A DNA stretch of 64,000 nt from Larkinella arboricola (GTDB taxonomy: Bacteria; Bacteroidota; Bacteroidia; Cytophagales; Spirosomataceae), in assembly GCF_003259745.1 (NCBI RefSeq), contig NZ_QLMC01000001.1:248001-312000 (forward strand). The letters run 5' to 3'. The first letter of the stretch is position 1; every line of letters begins with the position of its first letter. A program made the position numbers and the translations under genes. Positions 36,072 through 46,241 of this stretch are shown piece by piece. Under the pieces are notes generated by a model, which had not been told where the DNA came from, searched no databases, and saw nothing but the letters and a program-made list of their open reading frames with translations.

Positions 36072-36929
36072 ATGAACTACACGGAAATACAACTCACCAT
36101 TTCGCCCGATTTTACCGATATTCTGATGGCCGAACTGGCTAATCTGGGCTTTGAGTCCTTTGTGGAAACCGACGAAGGGCTGAACGCTTATATTTTAGAA
36201 CCCGATTTTGATGAAGCTGCTATCCAGTCCATTGTCGATAAATACGCCGGGCAAACCGCAATAGCCTACCAGATCAATTCGTTAGAGAAAAAGAATTGGA
36301 ACGAAGAATGGGAGCGGAACTACCAGCCCATTGAGGTGCAAGGCCGGATTCGCGTTCGGGCTTCGTTTCACGAGCCGGATGCCGGGTTTCAGTACGATAT
36401 TGTCATTAATCCGAAAATGTCGTTTGGAACGGGCCACCACGAAACCACGGCTATGATGCTGGAACACCAGTTGAGCGTTGATGCCGCCGGAAAAACCGTG
36501 CTGGATGTAGGCTCCGGAACCGGTATTCTGGCGGTTCTGGCGGCTTTGCAGGGTGCTGAACGGGTGGTGGCTTTTGATATTGAAGAGTGGGCCGTTGAAA
36601 ATGCCCGCGAAAACGCCGAGCTAAACGGCTGTTCGCCCATCGAAGTGTTTCAGGGCACGATTCATGACGTGAATCCGGATGAGCGGTTTGACATCGTGCT
36701 GGCTAACATTAACCGAAATGTGTTGTTGGCAGATATACCGGTTTACGTCCGGCTGATAAAACCCGGCGGCACCCTGTTGGTGAGCGGTTTCTACGAACAG
36801 GATGCGCCGGACATTGAAGAAAAGGGGAGAGCTGAAGGATTGACAAAAACCGGTCAGTTATCCCAGAATAGGTGGGTTTCATTACGATTTGATCAATATA
36901 CCGACGGACCGTCGGGCACTACCGTTTAG
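36072..36929 (+). CDS. prmA: ribosomal protein L11 methyltransferase
   Basis: SAM-dependent N-methyltransferase acting on ribosomal protein L11. The N-terminal substrate-recognition domain spans ~1-100 and the Rossmann methyltransferase ~115-285 with L-D-V-G-S-G-T-G-I-L-A and, downstream, L-A-N-I-N-R-N-V-L, the PrmA form of the N-x-x-x-N motif. F-G-T-G-H-H-E-T-T precedes the SAM site as expected. 285 residues. Confidence 0.95.
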   Translation: MNYTEIQLTISPDFTDILMAELANLGFESFVETDEGLNAYILEPDFDEAAIQSIVDKYAGQTAIAYQINSLEKKNWNEEWERNYQPIEVQGRIRVRASFHEPDAGFQYDIVINPKMSFGTGHHETTAMMLEHQLSVDAAGKTVLDVGSGTGILAVLAALQGAERVVAFDIEEWAVENARENAELNGCSPIEVFQGTIHDVNPDERFDIVLANINRNVLLADIPVYVRLIKPGGTLLVSGFYEQDAPDIEEKGRAEGLTKTGQLSQNRWVSLRFDQYTDGPSGTTV

Positions 36930-37001
36930 TCTGTGTTTTTGCTCTCCATTGCACTGGATTGAAAAACATAGGCTTCGGTTTATGGATACGTTCAGGACAC
37001 T

Positions 37002-40000
37002 ATGAGCAAGATATACAGTATTCTGGTCAGTTTGCTGCTGTTGGCAACCGTGGTGACGGCGCAAACCGTTAAGCTGTCGGATAATCCGGAGCAGTTTCTG
37101 ACGGATTTGCAGAAATTAATGAATTCGGGCGGGGCTTACGCGCAAAAAGCGGAAAAAAACCTCGAAACGCTGTTTACGGAAAACCGCTTGTCGGCTCCGC
37201 AGAAAGAGCGCGTGATGGCGCTGAGCCGGAAAATGAACGCCAAACGGTATCAGCCCGGGCAGCAGTTTGCGCCGTTTTACGAATCGTTGTATCAGTTGCT
37301 CGTTACGCAGCAGGTCAGCCCGGCCGAAGTGGACAACTTCCTGACGATTGCCGAAAAATCCTTTGAAAAATACGATGCCAAAACGCTGGCGAAAATACTG
37401 GAAACCGTGCGGCTGTTTGCCGAAAAGCGGTTTTTGTACACCAGCAATTACAATAAGCTTTATGCCAACGGCGGAACTTTCACGCTGCGTTTAGCTGACC
37501 AGGCCGTTAATGCGGCTACGTCAGCCACCGACAGTGAGACAGGGGGCAAAAAGCCGCAGGCCGCTAAACCGGTTGAATCCGACGGCTGGGATTTGCCGCT
37601 GGATTCAACCGGGAAAGTTATTCCGATTGCGTCGTCGGGTGTCCGCAAACCGATTCCGGCGCTGACCGGGCCCGTACTGGAAATCAAAGGCGTTGATCTG
37701 GTTGTAACGACGGCGAATGATTCGGTAGCTGTAAAGAAAACCGATGGCGCTCTGATGCTGAAAGACGGTATCTGGGTCGGAAAAGGCGGTTCGTTTTCGT
37801 GGGAGTCGGCGGGGCAACCCGAAACGTTTGTGACGCTGGCCGATTATTCGTTTGCCGTGGCGAATCCCAGAATCAACGCCGACGATGTGACCCTGACGTT
37901 TAAGCCGCTTTCCAAACCCGTCAAAGGAAAATTCGAGTTCGACAGCAAGAAACGCGCGTCCAACCAGCCGCCTGCCTACCCGCGGTTTATTTCGTGGGCG
38001 AACGATGTGACGCTGACGAATCTGGGCAACGGCATTACGTACCGGGGCGGTATCGCACTCTACGGAACCCGGCTTTATGGCTCGTCGGCCAGCGGTCAGC
38101 CGTCGTTGTTACACGTAACCTTTAAAGGCAAACCTGCCTTTAAAGCCAGTAGCCAACGGTTTGAGTTTGCCGATTCGGTGATTTCGAGTCCACTGGCCGC
38201 GTTTACCGGATACATTGACGCCACCGACACACTCTACCACCCGGGTGTTGTTTTCCGGTATGACCACGCTGCCGGTATTGCCCGACTGAGCAAGGCCGAA
38301 AAGTCGGGTTATTCGGATACGTATTTCAGCGACAGTTACCACAAGTTTTACATTCAGCCCGAGGTGGTTCGCTGGGATTTACCGCGCCAGAAAGTGGATT
38401 TCTACCAGCTGGCGGCTAAAAAAGAAGTGCCGGTACGGTTTGAGTCGTTCGACTTTTTCTACCCGGAACGGTACGCCGGTATGTCGGCCGACTTCGGGTT
38501 TCATCCGCTGCAAATAGCCGCTAATTACGTCACGGTTAAGAAAACGCAGACATTTTTTGCCGATGATCTGGCAAACTTCGCCAAAATTAACCCGCCCATC
38601 ATGCGGAACGTGCTGCAACGGATGGTGGCGCTGGGGTATGTGGATATGGACCCCCGGTCGGAAGAAATGCGCCTGAGCCGCAAAGGGGTCCTGTATGTGC
38701 TGGCCAACGCCAAAAAAAAGGATTACGACAACTTCCTGATTCGTTCGACGTATCCGTCCAACGACAGCACGACCAACGCCACGATCAACCTGAACGACAA
38801 GTTTCTGACCATCCGGGGCGTTGAGAAGTTCAGCCTTAGTGATTCCCTGAAAATTACCGCCGTACCAACCGATAAAACATTACGGATTGGCAAAAACCGG
38901 GCATTTACGTTGACGGGACAATTAAGGTCCGGTAATATGCGGTATACGGGCCGTGACCTGGGATTCGATTACGACCAGTTTTCGATGAACATGACTAAAA
39001 TCGACTCCATTACGTTTACGCCCCAGGGCAAGAATCAGGAGATCGGTGGTGATATTCAGTACGAAAAGCCTGGAACGGTTTTCCTGGCCGATAAAGCTAA
39101 TAAATCCGGTCAGCAGAAAGGCAAGAAGAACACCCAACGGCTGATGATGCCGGAAGGGATGACGGTTTATTTCAACCAGCCGAACCGGGGGGCTTTGGCG
39201 TACAGTAAAAACGTCTATTTCAAAGTTCCAGCGGTGGATAACGATAGTCTGGGGAAAGGTGATATTGCGTTCGATGGCACCTTCCATTCCGATGGTATTT
39301 TTCCGCCGATCAAAACAACCCTGAAGTCCATGCCCGACAATTCGCTGGGCTTCGAACACACGGCTCCGGCGGCTGGCTACCCGCTCTACGGTGGCAAAGG
39401 AAACCTGAAGTTTACCGGCAAACTGGTTATGGACCGCAAAGGGCTTCGGGCCGAAGGGGTTATTTCGCACATGAACGCATCGCTGCCCGCTAAGGACATT
39501 CTAATGACCCCCGACTCAATGCTGGCGTCCGGCGAATCGGGGCAGATCAAGGAGGGATTGGTGGGGAAAGCGTATTTCCCGGCGGTCGATATCAAGAACT
39601 ACACCATGAAGTGGTATCCGAAAGCCGATAGCATGAAGATTTCCACCAAAGCCGATCATTTTAGCTTTTACAACGGCACTACGAACCTGAAAGGTGATTT
39701 GCTGGTGCGCTCGGGCGGTTTATTCGGGAAAGGAACCGTCAAACGGTCGGATTCGGAAGCGCAATCGGATAACATCAAGTTTAACAAGGAAGGCTTTACG
39801 GCGGGGAACGCCCAGTTCCGGGTTGTGGCCGATAAGCAGGGCAGCGCTACAAAGCCCATGTTGCTCGGAACCCGGGTTGACGTAGATTTCAATCAGGTCA
39901 AAGGCGTCGTGACGATTGCCACGGATGCCAAATCGGCGACGTCAATTGACGATACGCTGGCGTCAAGTCTTGAATTTCCGAATGCCGCTTACAAAACGTC

Positions 40001-41792
40001 GATCAGCAAAGCCCAGTGGAATATTGCGGCCAAAACCATTACGATGAAATCCGCTAAGACCTCCACTTTTACGTCTACGGCGGAGGAGCAGGAAGGACTG
40101 GCTTTTAACGGTGCTTCGGCGGTTTATGATGTGGAAAAAGCGACGTTGAATGTCAGCGGAGTGCCGTATATTACCTCCGCCGACGCCCGGATTTACCCGG
40201 ATAAAGGCTTGATTACCATCAAGCGAAACGGTGAAATGCTGCCACTCAAAAACGCCCGGCTGGAACTGGATACCACCAGTCTTTTTCATAAACTCAAAGG
40301 CGGAAACATCCAGATTCAGTCACGAACGCGGTTTGCCGGAGATGCCGTTTATCAGTTTGCGGCTGCTAAAGGCGATACGGCCAGCATTAAAATGGGCAGT
40401 TTTGAGTTGAAAGAAGCCGCTCCGGTGGCCCTGGCGTCGAATAACCGGAATGCGGGCCGGAAGGGCAAAAACGGTAATGAACTGGCGAAAACCTACTATA
40501 CCGTGGCCCGCGCCGATGTCGACGAGCGGGATAATGTGATGCTGGCGCCTAAAGTACAATTCAAAGGAAGCGTTACAATGATGGCCCCTGAGCAGGATTT
40601 AAAACTGGAAGGAGCTATTAAGATGGCCTTGAAAAAACGGGCCAAGCTGGTCAGCGACTGGATTCCGATGAAGGAGAAAATTGGCGAAACATTCAGTATA
40701 AAAGTGGATGAAGCGCTCAAGAACGACGGAAATCAATTGTTAACGGCCGGTTTGCACTTCCGGGGCGGGGGCGCTGTTGGCCTTTATCCCACGTTTTTAT
40801 CCACCAAAGAAAGCGATAAGGACGACGATCTGTTCAGGGCTAGGGGCGTGATGACCTACGAAGAAAAAGAGAAGGTTTTCCGGATTGTGAAGAAGGACGA
40901 GACCGGGCTGGACGATGGGGAAGGAGCGTTCACGTTCAACGATGTTACGGGCGTCATGAATTTTAAAGGCCCGGTTAACCTCATGAATACCGGTTCATCA
41001 GCCAATAATCTAGTCTTTGCCGCCGGGACGGGTCGGGCTAACGTAGACAGCAGCACCCTGCGCCTGAATGCACTGGTCGGGTTCGCGCTGCCGATTCCCC
41101 AGCCGATCAATGCGGCCATTGCCGACAAAATGGTGAAGGCGAATCTGGACGAAAAAAACGACGAAGCCGCCGATGAGGATCTTGATCGGTTAACCGCCAA
41201 ACTGGCCGCTCTTATTGGTCAGAAAGCCACGGATGTATACCGTACCAAAGCCCAGAACCAGCACGTTTCGATTACGCAGGCTGCCCCCAAGTTTGTGGCT
41301 TCGCTGGTGCTTTCGAACGTGAACCTGCGCTGGTCGGACAAACACAACACCTTGTACAGTGTGGGCTCCATCGGCGTGTCAAACATCGAGAATGTGGATG
41401 TGAATGCCCAGATGGAAGGGTTTGTGGAAATTCGGAAAACCGATGGCGGTGACGAAGCGACCATTTACCTGGAGTCTTCGCCCGATATCTGGTTTTACTG
41501 GGATTATAAGTCCGGCGGAGGAGCCACGGCGCAACTGGCCCTGCTGACCTCCGATCAGGAGCTGAACGATCGGATTATGGCCGGCAGCAAAGGCGGAAGT
41601 AAGAATATGGCTATTATGGCTGCCGATGTTTTTGAGAAAGAACAGTTTACGAACCGGTATTTAGACCAGTACAAGACCAAGGAAAAGCCCAAACCGCAGC
41701 CGAAAACCGCCGGACCCAAGGAAGCACCGAAAAAGGTGGTTGAGAAGAAAAAAGAGAAAGAAAAAGAAGACGACAAGAAAGAAGGCTTCTGA
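37002..41792 (+). CDS. giant exported protein of unknown function (1596 residues)
   Basis: Longest gene in the window; I recognise no named family. Residues 1-20 are a signal peptide ending V-T-A-Q, without a lipobox cysteine. Residues ~25-160 are helical; ~170-200 form a Thr/Pro/Lys-rich linker. From ~215 to ~1540 the protein is a long run of short beta-type segments with alternating hydrophobic residues, broken at about 520-570 by a helical segment (P-I-M-R-N-V-L-Q-R-M-V-A-L-G-Y) that reads like a small winged-helix motif. No transmembrane barrel pattern is clear. The last ~45 residues are a Lys/Glu/Pro-rich tail. A periplasmic beta-rich (bridge or scaffold) structure is an inference. Convergent with upp, with no intervening base. 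Confidence 0.85.
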   Translation: MSKIYSILVSLLLLATVVTAQTVKLSDNPEQFLTDLQKLMNSGGAYAQKAEKNLETLFTENRLSAPQKERVMALSRKMNAKRYQPGQQFAPFYESLYQLLVTQQVSPAEVDNFLTIAEKSFEKYDAKTLAKILETVRLFAEKRFLYTSNYNKLYANGGTFTLRLADQAVNAATSATDSETGGKKPQAAKPVESDGWDLPLDSTGKVIPIASSGVRKPIPALTGPVLEIKGVDLVVTTANDSVAVKKTDGALMLKDGIWVGKGGSFSWESAGQPETFVTLADYSFAVANPRINADDVTLTFKPLSKPVKGKFEFDSKKRASNQPPAYPRFISWANDVTLTNLGNGITYRGGIALYGTRLYGSSASGQPSLLHVTFKGKPAFKASSQRFEFADSVISSPLAAFTGYIDATDTLYHPGVVFRYDHAAGIARLSKAEKSGYSDTYFSDSYHKFYIQPEVVRWDLPRQKVDFYQLAAKKEVPVRFESFDFFYPERYAGMSADFGFHPLQIAANYVTVKKTQTFFADDLANFAKINPPIMRNVLQRMVALGYVDMDPRSEEMRLSRKGVLYVLANAKKKDYDNFLIRSTYPSNDSTTNATINLNDKFLTIRGVEKFSLSDSLKITAVPTDKTLRIGKNRAFTLTGQLRSGNMRYTGRDLGFDYDQFSMNMTKIDSITFTPQGKNQEIGGDIQYEKPGTVFLADKANKSGQQKGKKNTQRLMMPEGMTVYFNQPNRGALAYSKNVYFKVPAVDNDSLGKGDIAFDGTFHSDGIFPPIKTTLKSMPDNSLGFEHTAPAAGYPLYGGKGNLKFTGKLVMDRKGLRAEGVISHMNASLPAKDILMTPDSMLASGESGQIKEGLVGKAYFPAVDIKNYTMKWYPKADSMKISTKADHFSFYNGTTNLKGDLLVRSGGLFGKGTVKRSDSEAQSDNIKFNKEGFTAGNAQFRVVADKQGSATKPMLLGTRVDVDFNQVKGVVTIATDAKSATSIDDTLASSLEFPNAAYKTSISKAQWNIAAKTITMKSAKTSTFTSTAEEQEGLAFNGASAVYDVEKATLNVSGVPYITSADARIYPDKGLITIKRNGEMLPLKNARLELDTTSLFHKLKGGNIQIQSRTRFAGDAVYQFAAAKGDTASIKMGSFELKEAAPVALASNNRNAGRKGKNGNELAKTYYTVARADVDERDNVMLAPKVQFKGSVTMMAPEQDLKLEGAIKMALKKRAKLVSDWIPMKEKIGETFSIKVDEALKNDGNQLLTAGLHFRGGGAVGLYPTFLSTKESDKDDDLFRARGVMTYEEKEKVFRIVKKDETGLDDGEGAFTFNDVTGVMNFKGPVNLMNTGSSANNLVFAAGTGRANVDSSTLRLNALVGFALPIPQPINAAIADKMVKANLDEKNDEAADEDLDRLTAKLAALIGQKATDVYRTKAQNQHVSITQAAPKFVASLVLSNVNLRWSDKHNTLYSVGSIGVSNIENVDVNAQMEGFVEIRKTDGGDEATIYLESSPDIWFYWDYKSGGGATAQLALLTSDQELNDRIMAGSKGGSKNMAIMAADVFEKEQFTNRYLDQYKTKEKPKPQPKTAGPKEAPKKVVEKKKEKEKEDDKKEGF

Positions 41793-42437
41793 TCAGATCT
41801 TTTCGCCGAATGCCAGATCACCGGCATCGCCCAGGCCCGGAACGATGTAGTAATGTGAGTCCAGACGCTCATCGACAGCGCCTAGCCAGAGATGGCACTG
41901 CGGCATTTTTTCCTGAACGTACCGGACGCCTTCGGGACTGGCGAGCACGGCGGCAATGTGGGTTCTGGCCGGTGTGCCAAACCGTAACAGCGCGTGATAG
42001 ACCTTTTCCAGCGACCGGCCCGTTGCCAGCATGGGGTCCATCAGAATAACGGTTTTCCCGCTCAGATCCGGACTGGAAATGTAATCCATTGCCACCTCAA
42101 ACTCTTCATTAACGGATGGATACCCACGGTAGGCCCCAATAAACGCGTTCTCGGCCCGGTCGAAATAATTTAAAAAACCCTGATGAAACGGCAGACTGGC
42201 CCGCAGGATAGTGGCCAGCACGGGCGGATGCTTGATCAACGGTGTAGGAGCTACCCCTAGCGGTGTTTGCACCTTTACCATCTGGAACAACATCGACTTC
42301 GATATTTCGTAGGCCATAAGTTCACCCAGACGCTCCAGGTTGCGCCGAAAGCGCATCGAATCTTTCTGAATGGTGACATCACGGAGTTCGGCAATAAACT
42401 GGTCGGCGATAGATGGGTGATCGGCAAAAACAAACAT
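41793..42437 (-). CDS. upp: uracil phosphoribosyltransferase
   Basis: Salvages uracil to UMP with PRPP. The PRPP-binding loop reads D-P-M-L-A-T-G-R-S, the uracil-binding C-terminus is Y-I-V-P-G-L-G-D-A-G-D, and R-A-S-L-P-F near residue 82 is typical. 214 residues. Its stop codon abuts the stop of the giant gene, forming TGATCA. Confidence 0.96.
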   Translation of the reverse strand: MFVFADHPSIADQFIAELRDVTIQKDSMRFRRNLERLGELMAYEISKSMLFQMVKVQTPLGVAPTPLIKHPPVLATILRASLPFHQGFLNYFDRAENAFIGAYRGYPSVNEEFEVAMDYISSPDLSGKTVILMDPMLATGRSLEKVYHALLRFGTPARTHIAAVLASPEGVRYVQEKMPQCHLWLGAVDERLDSHYYIVPGLGDAGDLAFGEKI

Positions 42438-42566
42438 AGAGGCTTTTTCAGCCTAATTTAAAGTGAATGTGTCGGATAATCCAAACGCTTTCCCTAATTT
42501 GTGCATGAATACACAACAACGTTAAGCAGAAGCGCCGTTCCGGCGGTGGTCAAAGTGAAGATTCCT

Positions 42567-44369
42567 ATGGGGAATATGTTTACGAGTAGGGTCGCTTTAG
42601 CTTTGGTTTTGCTGACGTCCGGATTGACGTGGGCTCAAAGTCAGAAGATACCTCTAAACAGCGATTACTATCATCTGATTGACCGGCTGGAAATTAAGCA
42701 GGGTCAATGGGCAAGCGGTTTCCATAGTTCAGTAAAACCTTATAGCCGCCAGGGAGTCGTTCAATTAACCGACAGCATTCTGAGCGATCCTTTTGTACGC
42801 TTATCACCCGTTGACCGCTTTACGGTTCGTTACCTGCGCGACGATAGCTGGGAATGGGTTCCTAAAGTGTACGCAGATACCGTACCGTTGCTGCAATTAC
42901 GCACCTCGGAACTGCACGCGGGGCAGAAACATCCGGGCGATAGCCAGCGTTCCTGGGGGCCATTCTACAACAAAAAAAGCGACCTGTATAGTTACGAAAA
43001 CCCCGATTTTGACATTCACGTCAATCCGGTAGCCAATTTCAGCTACGGCGCTGAGTTTAATTCGGGCGATCTGGGTAAATCTTTCAATCCTTATATCAAC
43101 TCGCGGGGCCTCGAAATCCGGGGGAGCATTCGCAAACGGCTGAGTTTTTACACGTTTTTGACGGATAACCAGATTTTGTATCCCCGCTACATCTGGGAGT
43201 ACGGTAGTCAGTATTCCGGTGCGTCCAATATGGGGTTTGCACCGTCTGAAGGGTTTGTCAAGCGAATTCCGACCGGCGATGCGCCATTGGGTGGGGCTGA
43301 TTTTCTCTCCGCACGAGGTTATATTTCTTTCAATGCGCTGAAAATTATCAACATTCAGTTTGGGCACGACCGTAATTTCTTTGGCAACGGCTACCGATCC
43401 CTGCTGTTTTCAGATAATAGCTCTCCGTACCTGTTCCTGAAAATCAGCACCCGGCTGGGTCGTTTTCTATACACCAATTTGCTGACGGAGCTTCAAAACA
43501 ATCAGCGGGCGTTCAGCACAACAGTACCCATCGCTCAGAAATATACCGCTATTCACCACCTGAGTGTCAACATTGGCAAACACATCAATATAGGCTTATT
43601 TGAAGCGGAGGTTTTTAGCCGCAGCCAGCTGGAGCTAAATTATTTCAACCCCATTATTTTCTACCGGTTTGTTGAGTCCTACCGGGGTAGTGTGGATAAT
43701 GCCCTGATTGGGCTTGATTTTAAGGCCAATTTTGCCGGTCATTTTATGGCGTATAGTCAATTGATGCTGGATGAATTTAAAATCAGTGAATTGCGGGCCG
43801 GAAAGGGCTCCTGGGTAAATAAGTTCGCCGTTCAGGTCGGTATGAAATATATCGACGCTTTTGGTATTCCTAATCTGGACTTACAGGCCGAAATGAATCT
43901 GGCCCGGCCCTATACGTACTCCCACCGTACGGGCCAAACCAATTATGTGAATTACAACCAGCCGCTGGCTCACCCACTCGGCGCCAACTTTAGAGAAGGA
44001 CTGGCCATCATACGGTATCAACCCCTCAACCGCTGGAATCTGACCGGAACATTCGGGCTGATGATGTATGGAGCGGACCCGCTGGGTGAAAACTATAATT
44101 TTGGCGGAGACCTGCTGAAAAGCTACGAAAGCCGTTACAACTGGCCCGGGAAGGCGCCCGATACCGGCCACTACATCGGACAGGGCCGTAAAACGCTGGT
44201 TTCTTACGGCGATATCCGGTTATCGTTTATGCTAAAACATAACCTGTTTATCGACCTGCAACAAATGATGCGTAAGAGCGATAGCCAGACCGAGCGGCTG
44301 AAATACAATACCTCATCCACTTCTTTCGCCTTGCGCTGGAATCTGCCATACCGTACCTTGGTTCTCTGA
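42567..44369 (+). CDS. Wzi/RemB-like outer-membrane beta-barrel protein
   Basis: About 600-residue exported protein with a signal peptide ([12 protein letters not shown] ... W-A-Q) and a long series of amphipathic strands ending in an aromatic-rich segment, as expected for a barrel. It resembles the capsule-assembly Wzi group and the flavobacterial gliding-associated RemB proteins ([15 protein letters not shown] is the most family-like block). Whether it binds polysaccharide or helps motility cannot be decided. Start: a GTG at 42501 adds 22 non-hydrophobic residues before the signal peptide, so I use the ATG at 42567 (42576 is equally possible). gmhA follows after 26 bases. Confidence 0.8.
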   Translation: MGNMFTSRVALALVLLTSGLTWAQSQKIPLNSDYYHLIDRLEIKQGQWASGFHSSVKPYSRQGVVQLTDSILSDPFVRLSPVDRFTVRYLRDDSWEWVPKVYADTVPLLQLRTSELHAGQKHPGDSQRSWGPFYNKKSDLYSYENPDFDIHVNPVANFSYGAEFNSGDLGKSFNPYINSRGLEIRGSIRKRLSFYTFLTDNQILYPRYIWEYGSQYSGASNMGFAPSEGFVKRIPTGDAPLGGADFLSARGYISFNALKIINIQFGHDRNFFGNGYRSLLFSDNSSPYLFLKISTRLGRFLYTNLLTELQNNQRAFSTTVPIAQKYTAIHHLSVNIGKHINIGLFEAEVFSRSQLELNYFNPIIFYRFVESYRGSVDNALIGLDFKANFAGHFMAYSQLMLDEFKISELRAGKGSWVNKFAVQVGMKYIDAFGIPNLDLQAEMNLARPYTYSHRTGQTNYVNYNQPLAHPLGANFREGLAIIRYQPLNRWNLTGTFGLMMYGADPLGENYNFGGDLLKSYESRYNWPGKAPDTGHYIGQGRKTLVSYGDIRLSFMLKHNLFIDLQQMMRKSDSQTERLKYNTSSTSFALRWNLPYRTLVL

Positions 44370-44395
44370 TTCTCTGCCGAGAATTCATAACCCAT

Positions 44396-44977
44396 ATGAT
44401 GCTTGACCAACTTATCCATCAGGAATTGACCGAGGCCCGCTCAGTTCTCGATACCTTTTTAAGCGATTCCAATCAGCTTGCTGCCATTGAACAGGCGGCC
44501 CGCTTAATGGCCGAAGCGTTGCAGAGTGGCCGTAAAATCATCTCCTGTGGTAACGGCGGTTCGCACTGTGACGCCATGCACTTTGCCGAAGAGCTGTCAG
44601 GCCGTTACCGCAACGACCGGCGGGCCATGGCCGCCATTGCCATTTCGGACCCCAGCCATCTTTCCTGCGTCGGCAATGACTACGGTTACGAATTTGTCTT
44701 TTCGCGGTTTCTCGAAGGGCTGGGCAATGACGGCGACGTACTGCTTGGCATCAGCACCAGTGGTAATTCGGGCAATATCATCAGGGCCGTTGAAACCGCC
44801 CGGCAACGCGGCATGAAGGTGGTCTTGCTGACGGGTAAAGACGGTGGCCGACTCGCCGGAACCGCCGACGTAGAAATTCGGGTACCTCACTTTGGGTACG
44901 CCGACCGTATTCAGGAAGTGCATATCAAGGTCATTCACCTGTTTATTCTGCTCATCGAAAAACTGGTCATCGGTTAG
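44396..44977 (+). CDS. gmhA: D-sedoheptulose-7-phosphate isomerase
   Basis: SIS-domain isomerase making D-glycero-D-manno-heptose-7-phosphate for the ADP-heptose pathway (LPS core, S-layer or other glycans). Motifs: [30 protein letters not shown] and H-I-K-V-I-H near the C-terminus. 193 residues. Adjacent ATG codons at 44396 and 44399 are both usable. Other heptose genes are not in view. Placed with a surface-glycan-type barrel gene, which fits an envelope polysaccharide role. Confidence 0.92.
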   Translation: MMLDQLIHQELTEARSVLDTFLSDSNQLAAIEQAARLMAEALQSGRKIISCGNGGSHCDAMHFAEELSGRYRNDRRAMAAIAISDPSHLSCVGNDYGYEFVFSRFLEGLGNDGDVLLGISTSGNSGNIIRAVETARQRGMKVVLLTGKDGGRLAGTADVEIRVPHFGYADRIQEVHIKVIHLFILLIEKLVIG

Positions 44978-45048
44978 ACCGGCAGCGGAACACAGCCCGG
45001 TAAAAGACGGGCAAAACGTTCTCCGTAAAGGCGGAGTTGAAGGCCAGC

Positions 45049-46107
45049 TTATTTTTGGGCCGCAACCATTGCCCGGCCCGGAATGGACAGGTAGGTGGTT
45101 ACTTTCTGGGGTTTCAGACCGGCATCGCGCTGCCACTGCTGGATTTCACGAACGGTATAGTTTCCCGCCGTGCTGGTCAATCCGTAGAACAAATCCATGC
45201 TGCTGCCGACCAGGTTGGTGCCGACGCCATCGGATTTTCCGCCCATCTCGGGCCGGATAAATTCATTGATGATGTACACGCCCTCGGGTTTCAGGGCTTT
45301 GGCCACTTTCTGAGCGACGGCACGGTTTTGCTCGTCCGAAAAATGGTGCGCCAGACTCGACATCAACACAATATCGTACTGCGACTCACCGAAATCATCC
45401 GTCAGGGCGTTGCCCGGCTGGTGGTATACCCGGTCGCCCATACCGGCCTGGGCCAATAGGGGAGCCGCCTGTTCGATAGCGGGCGGCAGGTCCAGAATAA
45501 CCGCCCGCAGATTCGGTAACTTTCGACACAACGCCACCGAATGCTGCCCGTGTGCTCCGCCAATGTCAAGCATGAGGGTTGCGTGTTTGGGCACCCGCGC
45601 TTTACGGCCAAACTCTTTAGCTTCCGTACCAGTTGCTGCCAGCATCGCGTGCTGGTAATGCAGCCATTGTTCCGTGGTCAGGTGATCGTGGTACTGAATC
45701 CCTTCGCCGGTTTGCAGATAATTCCCCAATTGCTCCAGCCACGGCCAGACCACCCGGTTGTTAAACCGCATCATGCCAAATACCGACTCCTGATTGTCCT
45801 GGAGCACCCACCGCCGACTGATGCGCGTCAACGTGTACGCATTTTCCTGATACCGTAAGTATCCCAGAACCACCAAGAGGCTCAACAGTTCCTGCAAGGC
45901 TTTGGGGTGTAACCGGCATTCGGAAGCAATAGCATCAACGGTTTGCCGACCCCGATGAACGGCTTCAAAAACGCCTTTGTCAGCGGCTTCGAGTACGGCT
46001 TTTCCGATAATGGGAAAGAGCTGGGCATGCAGGAGGGGAAGGGGAACCAGATTGATTCTGAGAGCAATCCATTCGAGGAGGTTTTCTGGCGTGACGGTCA
46101 GGCGCAT
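45049..46107 (-). CDS. SAM-dependent O-methyltransferase (methyltransferase_2 / CrtF-like family)
   Basis: 352 residues. An N-terminal winged-helix dimerisation domain (~25-95; A-I-A-S-E-C-R-L-H-P-K-A-L-Q-E-L-L) is followed by a Rossmann methyltransferase with L-D-I-G-G-A-H-G-Q-H-S near residue 180 and L-D-L-P-P-A-I-E near 205. This layout is that of small-molecule O-methyltransferases, including hydroxyneurosporene, acetylserotonin and polyketide enzymes. The substrate cannot be told; the carotenoid genes are 35 kb away. No partner gene is adjacent. Confidence 0.88.
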   Translation of the reverse strand: MRLTVTPENLLEWIALRINLVPLPLLHAQLFPIIGKAVLEAADKGVFEAVHRGRQTVDAIASECRLHPKALQELLSLLVVLGYLRYQENAYTLTRISRRWVLQDNQESVFGMMRFNNRVVWPWLEQLGNYLQTGEGIQYHDHLTTEQWLHYQHAMLAATGTEAKEFGRKARVPKHATLMLDIGGAHGQHSVALCRKLPNLRAVILDLPPAIEQAAPLLAQAGMGDRVYHQPGNALTDDFGESQYDIVLMSSLAHHFSDEQNRAVAQKVAKALKPEGVYIINEFIRPEMGGKSDGVGTNLVGSSMDLFYGLTSTAGNYTVREIQQWQRDAGLKPQKVTTYLSIPGRAMVAAQK

Positions 46108-46241
46108 CCGGATGAAAAATTAATACGTACTGATTTAAAGCATATTTTCGTTCTTATTCATACAACCGGATTTAACCGTGTATAGCTGAGATGTAGGGTA
46201 TTTATTTTCAGAAAACCGGGTTAAGTTATCAATCGACGCCT

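Noticed and set aside
42501-42566. GTG start 22 codons before the Wzi/RemB-like signal peptide
   Set aside because: The added residues are hydrophilic and would displace the signal peptide from the N-terminus.
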